From positions 1 to 12,172 of the forward strand of contig CALARO010000277.1 in NCBI GenBank assembly GCA_937888935.1: 12,172 bases of DNA. Reading direction: 5' to 3'. The notes beneath the pieces are model-generated. The model was given only the letters and a program-made list of their open reading frames with translations, ran no database searches and was not told the DNA's origin. Positions 7,321-12,172 of this stretch are shown piece after piece. How positions within the stretch are numbered: the first letter of the stretch is position 1; the number at the start of each line of letters is the position of its first letter. The position numbers and the translations under genes were made by a program. This DNA comes from an uncultured Clostridia bacterium. Its GTDB lineage: Bacteria; Bacillota; Clostridia; Christensenellales; Borkfalkiaceae.

Positions 7321-9063
7321 ATGAAATTTGAAATACAGGGCAAACATTTTATCGCAGACGGCGAGCCGATTCAAATTATTTCGGGCGCGGTGCATTATTT
7401 CCGGAATTTCCCCGATACGTGGGACGATATTTTCGAAAAAATGGTTGCGCTCGGTTGCAACGCGGTGGAAACGTACTGCGCGTGGAATATGCACGAGAAA
7501 AAAATCGGCGAATACGATTTTTCGGGGATGCTCGATATCGCCGCGTTTTTGAAAAAAGCGCAGGCGCACGGGCTGATGGCGATCGTTCGCCCCGGTCCGT
7601 ATATCTGCGCGGAATGGGAATTCGGCGGGCTGCCGTGGTGGTTGCAGACGCTTCCCAATATGGAAATTCGTTGCGGCAACGCCGTGTATATGGAACATTT
7701 CACCCGCTATTTGCGCCGCGTGTTCGACGAAGTGCGCCCGCTGCTTTGCACAAACGGCGGCAATGTGATTATGATGCAGGTGGAAAACGAATACGGCTAT
7801 TACGGCGACGATAAAAAATATCTCGCCTCGCTTGTGAAAATCTATCGCGAAAACGGCATCGACGTACCGCTTTTTACTTCGGACGGAACAAGTAAAACGG
7901 ATCTTCTCGACGGCACGACGGACGGATGTTTTTCCACGCTAAATTTCGGCAGCCGCGTGGCGGAAAACTTCAAATCGCACGACGAATTATTCCCCGATTC
8001 GCCCAAAATGTGTATGGAAATGTGGAACGGTTGGTTCGACGCGTGGGGCGACGAAAAGCATCACGCCACGAGCGCGGAAGATTACGCGAAAGTCGTAGAC
8101 GATATGCTGAAAAAGGGCAGTCTGAATATGTATATGTTCATCGGCGGCACGAATTTCGGGTTTACGAGCGGGGCTAACCACTACGAAAAATACGCGCCGG
8201 ACGTAACGAGTTACGATTACGACGCGCTTTTAAGCGAGTGCGGCGACGTTACCGAAAAGTACCTCGCCGTGCGCGAAGTAATCGCAAAGCACACGAATAA
8301 AACATTGCCGCCCGTGCCGAAGAATCGCGAAAAGGCGGCTTACGGAAAAGTGTTTGCGGCGGCGAGCGCGGATCTGTTTGAAAATCTTGGAAATCTGTCC
8401 GCGCCGATTTTCACGGAAGTGCCGAAGTGTATGGAAGATTACGGGGCGGGGTACGGGTATATAGTGTATCGAACGGAATTAAACCGCGATTACGAGAACG
8501 CGAAAATCTCGTTTGAAAGTATAGGCGACAGGGCGCAGGTGTACGTAAATAACGATTTCAAAGGCGTGGTATACGTAAACGATCCGCCGTACGAAGCGGT
8601 GTTTTCGGCGAAAAAAGGCGATAAGCTTTCCGTGGTATGCGAAAATATGGGCAGAACGAATTTCGGACCGAAAATGATGCGCAAAAAGGGCATAGCGGGC
8701 AGATGCCTGATTAACGGAAAAGTGCATTTCGGCTGGGAAGCGTATGCGTTGCCGATGGATAATTTGCATAAACTGGCGTTTCGAAGCGGCGCGGCGGGCG
8801 GCGCAAAAACGTTTTATCAATTTAATTTTACCGTGCAGGGCGAGCCGCGCGATACGTTTTTATGCGCGGACAATTTCAAAAAGGGATTTGCCGTGCTGAA
8901 CGGGTTTAATCTCGGAAGATATTGGGAAATCGGACCGCAAAAAACGCTGTACGTACCGAAAAACGTGTTGAAAACGGGTGAAAACGAGTTGATTTTATTC
9001 GAAGCGGAAGGCGTAAAGGGCGAGCCGACCGTCGAGTTTCTGGATAAAGCGATCTTAGGGTAA
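7321..9063 (+). CDS. Glycoside hydrolase family 35 beta-galactosidase, BgaC-like (cytosolic)
   Basis: The enzyme has 580 residues, starting at ATG 7321. An in-frame ATG at 7204 would only add an out-of-frame reading of the GH31 tail. The GH35 barrel shows SGAVHYFR, VETYCAWNMHE, VRPGPYICAEWEFGGLPWW, the acid/base E157 in QVENEYG, the nucleophile E233 in CMEMWNGWFDAWG, and MFIGGTNFGF. Two beta domains follow, with a galactose-binding-like end (GFNLGRYWEIGPQ). Length and motifs match the compact BgaC type, a beta-galactosidase known from pneumococcus to act on Gal-beta-1,3-linked ends. BgaC has EFW where this protein has EMW beside the nucleophile. There is no signal peptide, so it should act on imported oligosaccharides. 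The ribosome binding site is weak, suggesting coupling to GH31 translation. The family is certain; linkage preference is inferred from BgaC. Confidence 0.95.
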   Translation: MKFEIQGKHFIADGEPIQIISGAVHYFRNFPDTWDDIFEKMVALGCNAVETYCAWNMHEKKIGEYDFSGMLDIAAFLKKAQAHGLMAIVRPGPYICAEWEFGGLPWWLQTLPNMEIRCGNAVYMEHFTRYLRRVFDEVRPLLCTNGGNVIMMQVENEYGYYGDDKKYLASLVKIYRENGIDVPLFTSDGTSKTDLLDGTTDGCFSTLNFGSRVAENFKSHDELFPDSPKMCMEMWNGWFDAWGDEKHHATSAEDYAKVVDDMLKKGSLNMYMFIGGTNFGFTSGANHYEKYAPDVTSYDYDALLSECGDVTEKYLAVREVIAKHTNKTLPPVPKNREKAAYGKVFAAASADLFENLGNLSAPIFTEVPKCMEDYGAGYGYIVYRTELNRDYENAKISFESIGDRAQVYVNNDFKGVVYVNDPPYEAVFSAKKGDKLSVVCENMGRTNFGPKMMRKKGIAGRCLINGKVHFGWEAYALPMDNLHKLAFRSGAAGGAKTFYQFNFTVQGEPRDTFLCADNFKKGFAVLNGFNLGRYWEIGPQKTLYVPKNVLKTGENELILFEAEGVKGEPTVEFLDKAILG

Positions 9064-9094
9064 GGCTATACGGGCGGACGGAGAGAATTAAAAA

Positions 9095-9578
9095 ATGTTA
9101 AATGGAAAATTCATCGGAATCAAAGAAAAAGCAAGTGTATTCGAACTCGAACAAAAAATTGTGTTGAGCGCGGCGCAAAGCGTGATATTAAAGGCAACCG
9201 CAACGGGACGAACGGCTTGGCTGGACGGGCGATATCAACGCGTTCTGCCGCACGGCGGCGTACAACTACGATATCCGCAAATTTATGAAGAAGTGGCTGA
9301 AAACGCTTCACGACGATCAGCTCGAAAACGGCGAAATACCGCACGTATCCCCCAACGTATTGCAGTGGTATCATACGGGCGCGATGTGGTCGGACGTAAT
9401 CACGATGGCACCGTGGTATCTGTATCGTATGTACGGCGACAAATCGTTTCTCGAAGATAATTTCGAAGCGATGCGAAAATTTATCGCGCGGCGCGAACAG
9501 ACGATGCAAGACGGGCTGATCGCTTCGGGGCAGGAATACGGCGACTGGCTCGCGCTGGATAAAGAAATTCTTGTTTAA
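9095..9578 (+). pseudogene. GH78 alpha-L-rhamnosidase remnant: two fragments joined out of frame
   Basis: From ATG 9095 (GGAGAG upstream) the first 36 codons give a GH78-like N-terminus (FELEQKIVLSAAQSVILKATA, the strand that normally leads into 'ALGxYEA'). From about 9198, in another frame, comes the catalytic-domain signature PQRDERLGWTGDINAF, then CRTAAYNYD, KKWLKTLHDDQ, GEIPHVSPNV, PWYLYRMYGD and YGDWLALDKE. This frame is closed upstream by stops at 9183 and 9189 and downstream at 9576-9578. The GH78 core between the two pieces (probably some 250-350 residues) and everything after YGDWLALDKE are missing, so the remnant cannot be an active rhamnosidase. An intact copy would have been the fourth hydrolase of the run, removing alpha-L-rhamnose. 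A genomic deletion or an assembly chimera would both explain it. Confidence 0.88.
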
Positions 9579-10090
9579 CCGCTATCGGTTTGCTGTTGGT
9601 GGCAGTCGCTTTGTTTTTATGCCTTTATAAAAAGAAAACGGACGAAGAGCATAAAATTAACTTTAAATGGTTGCTTTTTGTGATAACGGCGTTTATCGGT
9701 AACGCGGGGTGTTCGATTATTCAAAAAACGCAACAAATGAAATTTGACGGAAAATACGGCGGCGAACTTATGATGATCGCTTGCGGTATTTCGGCAGTAT
9801 TTTGTTTGTTTTTCTGGTTAAGCAAGCCGCACGAACAATCTTTAAAAATGATTAAATCAAGCGGCATTTTTCCTCTGATAGCGGGCGTTTGCAATTTTTT
9901 ATTGAATTTGTTCGTGATTATTCTGGCAACCTCAACGCTTTCGCCGAGCTTAATTTATCCTGTGATCGCCGTCGGCGGGCTGGCGGTTACAACGCTTTTT
10001 TCGGTGTTTGTTTTCAAAGAAAAAATGCGCTTTACGCAATGGCTCGGCGTTGCCGTAGGCGCGATAGCAGTGGGCATATTGTCAATTTAA
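9563..10090 (+). pseudogene. C-terminal half of an EamA/DMT-type transporter
   Basis: The frame is open from 9563 (a stop lies at 9560-9562) to TAA at 10090 and begins in mid-helix: LTAIGLLLVAVALFLCLY is the last helix of a first EamA repeat. A cytosolic KKKTDEEHK linker follows, then about four or five hydrophobic helices of a second repeat, with SLIYPVIAVGGLAVTT and FVFKEKMRFTQWLGVAVGAIAVGILSI near the end, the usual EamA closing helix pair. Full-length members have about ten helices and 280-300 residues; only about 175 remain. There is no ATG or ribosome binding site near the beginning, and a TTG at 9590 is not a credible start. The 5' half was lost where the sequence joins the GH78 remnant. 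DMT proteins export or import small metabolites; the substrate here is unknown. Confidence 0.82.
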
Positions 10091-10142
10091 AAAAGTCTGA
10101 TTGCGATTAAGAATAGAATAAAATTTTATATTTTGAAAGATT

Positions 10143-10367
10143 ATGAAAATTGATTTAAGATACGTAACGTGCAAAAATTGCGGAAGGCTTTTAATGAAAG
10201 CTTCACCCGGAACGAAAGCAGAAATAACTTGCCCGAAATGCAAAAATTTTGCGTCGATTGTCATCGACGCCGATTCGGTAAATATAGGCGATTTACCCTT
10301 GAATGAGGAGATAAATTCAAAAGCGAAAGCCGTTCCGCATAAAGTGTGGAAAAATATCGAAAATTAA
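10143..10367 (+). CDS. Com-like zinc-ribbon mini-protein
   Basis: This is a 74-residue soluble protein. Two CxxC knuckles, C10-K-N-C13 and C30-P-K-C33, with GRLL after the first, match the layout of small Com-like zinc ribbons (CKNCGKLL...I.CP.CK) that occur in phage Mu-like elements and as standalone proteins in Firmicutes. The 40-residue C-terminal tail is polar. Com of phage Mu acts as an RNA-binding translational activator; whether this homologue does so is unknown. The start at 10143 has only a GAAAG-like upstream site, and the 52-nt AT-rich gap after the transporter remnant shows no clear promoter. The gene ends five bases before a strong terminator, which supports it being a real transcribed gene. 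No other phage genes are visible. Confidence 0.75.
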   Translation: MKIDLRYVTCKNCGRLLMKASPGTKAEITCPKCKNFASIVIDADSVNIGDLPLNEEINSKAKAVPHKVWKNIEN

Positions 10368-10371
10368 AAGT

Positions 10372-10413
10372 ATTCCCGAAAATCGGTTGTGAGATCGATT
10401 TTCGGGAATTTTT
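10372..10413 (+). terminator. Strong intrinsic terminator after the zinc-ribbon gene
   Basis: Positions 10372-10385 pair perfectly with 10396-10409 (14 bp, ATTCCCGAAAATCG and its complement) around a 10-nt loop, followed by five T residues (10409-10413). This is the classic form for + strand transcription. The stem reads equally well on the - strand but lacks a good T run there. Confidence 0.9.
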
Positions 10414-10450
10414 ATAAATGATTAAATGTGATAATCAGATTAAATGATAG

Positions 10451-10500
10451 AAAAATACGACTTAAAAATGCATTTGGTTGCACTTTTATGTCGTATTTTA
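10451..10500 (-). terminator. Extended imperfect hairpin, probable terminator of the ATPase gene
   Basis: Positions 10452-10461 (AAAATACGAC) pair perfectly with 10490-10499. After a T-T mismatch the helix continues for five pairs (10463-10467 with 10484-10488), then an A-C mismatch and four more pairs, leaving a six-base loop (10473-10478). Read on the - strand it ends in GTCGTATTTTT, which suits a terminator about 56 nt after the leftward ATPase gene stops. It is AT-rich, and the length and regularity could also mark a small mobile palindrome. Confidence 0.55.
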
Positions 10501-10555
10501 AAGGAATCAAGTGCAAAAGTAACCGATTTTTTTGAATTGTTTTCAGCGGTTGTTA

Positions 10556-11944
10556 TTAAGAAAACATGCTGTCAAGAGATATAAAATGCAAGGATGAATC
10601 CGAAAGTTTCATTATTTCCGGCGTAAACCCCGATTTTGAAAACAAGTAGTAATCGATTGTGGTATATCCGCCGAAAATGGAAACGCTTTCTTTTAATTGT
10701 TCCAACATTGCAACAGAAAAAGGTGTTTTGCGGTATTTACATTCAACGACTAACAAGCAATTACTGTTTTTCCCGAGACCTTCGGCAAGTCCATCCAATT
10801 CAATAGAACGCCCTAATTTCGAGTTGTCTACTTTGTAGTTGCGGATTGGAGCATAATAATAGGGAAGTAACCCTTTGCCGTTTTGTTCTGTGAGAAAACT
10901 TATTGCAACATCTTCGAAGCCGTGAGCTATAAAGTCGTCAATTTCCGCTTTGCATTCATCAAACAAAACATCGCCCAAGCCGAGGGCTATTTCTTCTTGT
11001 CTGTCGAAGATAAAACGATACCAAAAGCGAATCAGGTTATCCGAAATTTCGTAATAGTTAAGTTTTTGGCTACGGTTGAATGCCGTTCGCTTTTCGATGG
11101 TCTCGTTTTCTACTAATCGAGGGAGATAAGCGGCGACATAATTATCGTCTTTATTTAAGTAACTTGCGATATCTTTGTTAGAACGTTTGCGGTTTGCTAT
11201 TGCTTTCAAGATAGTATTATAGTTTGTCTGGTCGGAAGATGCACTCGGCAAAACTTTATCGGGGGCATCCAGTAAATTGCCGAATTTACTGAAAAGAAGC
11301 GATTTGACGTTTTCATCGAAACTTTTTTCCTTGTCTATCATTTCTAAGTAGAAAGGATGCTCTCCGAAGATGGAAAGATATTTTATTTTTTCTTCATTTT
11401 CAAGCCCGTTCAGGAAGCATACGGCATCAGAGAATAACAATTTTGTGATGTGCATCCGGAAGGTACTTCTTTGAAAGAGCGGGGCTCGCTTATCTTTCAA
11501 TATATTTTTCATAAAAGAAATGTTGCTGCCGGAGAGCAAGAGCTTGATTTTTGTGTTTTTAAATTTATCATCGATACAAAATTGCAATTCGGATAAAAAG
11601 CCTTTATCTGCATTGGCAAGGTAAGCGATTTCATCTATAACAATGACAAAAGGTTCGTTTCCTGCATATTTGATAAGTTCATCAAAAGCGTCCGAAAAAG
11701 TAGGATAAATAACGGTATACGGAATGCCTATAAGCTTATTTATTTGTAAAGAAAAGGCTCTGCGATTGTCGTACTCATTGGATTCTTTGGCTTGGAAATA
11801 AAATGCTCGCTGGTCCTTTATCGATTCTTTTATGAGTGAAGTTTTTCCGATTCGACGAGCGCCATAGATTACGCCCATTTCAAAATGAGCGGTCTGGTAG
11901 CGGGATTGTAATTCTTTTAATTCTTCTTTTCGACCGATAAACAT
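10556..11944 (-). CDS. AAA ATPase of the ATPase_2/DUF234 type with a PD-(D/E)XK nuclease-like C-terminus
   Basis: The protein has 462 residues. It opens FIGRKEEL (the usual entry of this family), followed by Walker A GARRIGKTS (28-36), Walker B VIVIDE (D104-E105) and a sensor-like LLLSGSN. A central winged-helix-like segment (about 245-295, SNKDIASYL...LVENETIEKR) links to a DUF234-type C-terminal domain with IRFWYRF. The end carries ELDG (D384) followed by VVECK (E401, K403), the D-x16-E-x-K spacing of PD-(D/E)XK nucleases. It is cytosolic and probably binds or cuts nucleic acid using ATP; the biological role of the family is poorly known, and links to mobile elements or defence are suspected. 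The ribosome binding site AGGAG (11953-11957 on the complement) is eight bases from the ATG. Codon use is visibly more AT-rich than in the hydrolase genes, consistent with horizontal acquisition. Confidence 0.88.
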   Translation of the reverse strand: MFIGRKEELKELQSRYQTAHFEMGVIYGARRIGKTSLIKESIKDQRAFYFQAKESNEYDNRRAFSLQINKLIGIPYTVIYPTFSDAFDELIKYAGNEPFVIVIDEIAYLANADKGFLSELQFCIDDKFKNTKIKLLLSGSNISFMKNILKDKRAPLFQRSTFRMHITKLLFSDAVCFLNGLENEEKIKYLSIFGEHPFYLEMIDKEKSFDENVKSLLFSKFGNLLDAPDKVLPSASSDQTNYNTILKAIANRKRSNKDIASYLNKDDNYVAAYLPRLVENETIEKRTAFNRSQKLNYYEISDNLIRFWYRFIFDRQEEIALGLGDVLFDECKAEIDDFIAHGFEDVAISFLTEQNGKGLLPYYYAPIRNYKVDNSKLGRSIELDGLAEGLGKNSNCLLVVECKYRKTPFSVAMLEQLKESVSIFGGYTTIDYYLFSKSGFTPEIMKLSDSSLHFISLDSMFS

Positions 11945-11959
11945 AACTTATACTCCTGT

Positions 11960-11999
11960 TATCAAATAAAAGATTGTCAAAGATTTATTTGAGAATATT
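11960..11999. repeat. 40-bp direct repeat copy 1 with internal inverted repeat (operator-like)
   Basis: This copy matches 12038-12077 at 36 of 40 positions, with a period of 78 bp. Inside it TCAAATAAA (11962-11970) and TTTATTTGA (11984-11992) are perfect inverted repeats around a 13-nt spacer containing ATTGTCAAA. It overlaps the -10 box and covers the likely transcription start of the leftward ATPase promoter, the position expected of a repressor site. Binding by a dimeric regulator is inference. Confidence 0.75.
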
Positions 12000-12025
12000 T
12001 TAGCACAGAAAAAGAAAGAAGTCAA
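11997..12025 (-). promoter_or_regulatory. Near-consensus sigma-A promoter for the ATPase gene
   Basis: On the - strand, -35 TTGACT (12020-12025) and -10 TAAAAT (11997-12002) are separated by exactly 17 nt. Transcription should begin near 11990, leaving a leader of about 45 nt before the ATG at 11944. Confidence 0.8.
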
Positions 12026-12037
12026 GCAAAATAGTAA

Positions 12038-12077
12038 TATCAAATACAACATTGTCAAAAATATATTTGAGAATATT
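12038..12077. repeat. 40-bp direct repeat copy 2 (operator-like)
   Basis: This is the second copy of the 11960-11999 element, with TCAAATA (12040-12046) and TATTTGA (12064-12070) as the inverted ends and ATTGTCAAA in the middle. The four differences from copy 1 all lie in the interior, so the outer arms are conserved. It lies upstream of the leftward -35 box and touches the -35 of a probable rightward promoter. Confidence 0.75.
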
Positions 12078-12104
12078 GTCGAAAAGCTGTGTTAAAAGTA
12101 TATA
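12076..12104 (+). promoter_or_regulatory. Probable rightward sigma-A promoter leaving the window
   Basis: TTGTCG (12076-12081) and TATATA (12099-12104) are 17 nt apart. Downstream, 12105-12172 is A-rich with no gene of useful length; an AAAGGA-preceded ATG at 12132 stops after two codons. A gene divergent from the ATPase is expected beyond the right edge. Confidence 0.45.
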
Positions 12105-12172
12105 TAAAGCGGACGGAAAAATAAAGGATATATGAATTAAAAGCAAAACGCAATAAACCCATAGTTTAAGAA

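Noticed and set aside
9590..9592. TTG at 9590 as a genuine start of a short membrane protein
   Set aside because: There is no ribosome binding site, and helix-like transporter sequence continues in frame upstream of it to 9563, so this is the cut end of a larger gene.
11960..12077. Two 40-bp repeats with a 38-nt spacer as a mini CRISPR array
   Set aside because: There are only two copies and they differ at four interior positions. The spacer holds a functional-looking promoter, and no cas genes are present; operators explain it better.

Overview
The window looks like a chromosomal segment of a gut-type Firmicute (class Clostridia). The grounds are strong AGGAGG-type ribosome binding sites, a Listeria-Bacteroides repeat lipoprotein, a short 'DVIxTS' peptide gene of a kind I associate with gut Clostridia, and a run of signal-less glycoside hydrolases. 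No marker gene fixes the taxon; a Christensenellales-like gut lineage is only a guess from style.

Positions 1-3555 encode extracellular proteins on the + strand: the 3' end of a large multi-domain surface protein, a small lipoprotein, a 47-residue peptide, and a secreted protein of about 556 residues with a signal peptide. The last three are closely spaced and look like one transcription unit, which ends at a 10-bp GC-rich hairpin (3571-3606).

Positions 3634-9063 hold three tightly packed cytosolic glycoside hydrolases, GH3, GH31 and GH35 (BgaC-like), separated by 10 and 20 nt. All lack signal peptides, so they should trim imported oligosaccharides, probably plant or host glycans carrying beta-glucosyl, alpha-linked and beta-galactosyl ends. 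No intact importer or regulator is in view. A fourth enzyme, a GH78 alpha-L-rhamnosidase, follows only as wreckage: its N-terminal piece is joined out of frame to a central catalytic-domain piece, and that is joined to the C-terminal half of an EamA/DMT-type membrane transporter. Positions 9095-10090 therefore read as a double-deletion scar, or possibly an assembly chimera.

Positions 10143-10413 hold a Com-like zinc-ribbon mini-protein followed by a textbook intrinsic terminator. Facing it on the - strand (10556-11944) is an ATPase_2/DUF234-type AAA protein with a C-terminal PD-(D/E)XK nuclease-like motif, in visibly more AT-rich DNA. Its control region (11945-12172) is the most structured non-coding DNA in the window. 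Two 40-bp direct repeats (36/40 identical) each contain an inverted TCAAATA...TATTTGA. One overlaps the -10 box of a near-consensus leftward promoter; the other sits between that promoter and a probable rightward promoter that fires out of the window. This suggests a divergently transcribed, co-regulated unit whose other half lies to the right of the window.
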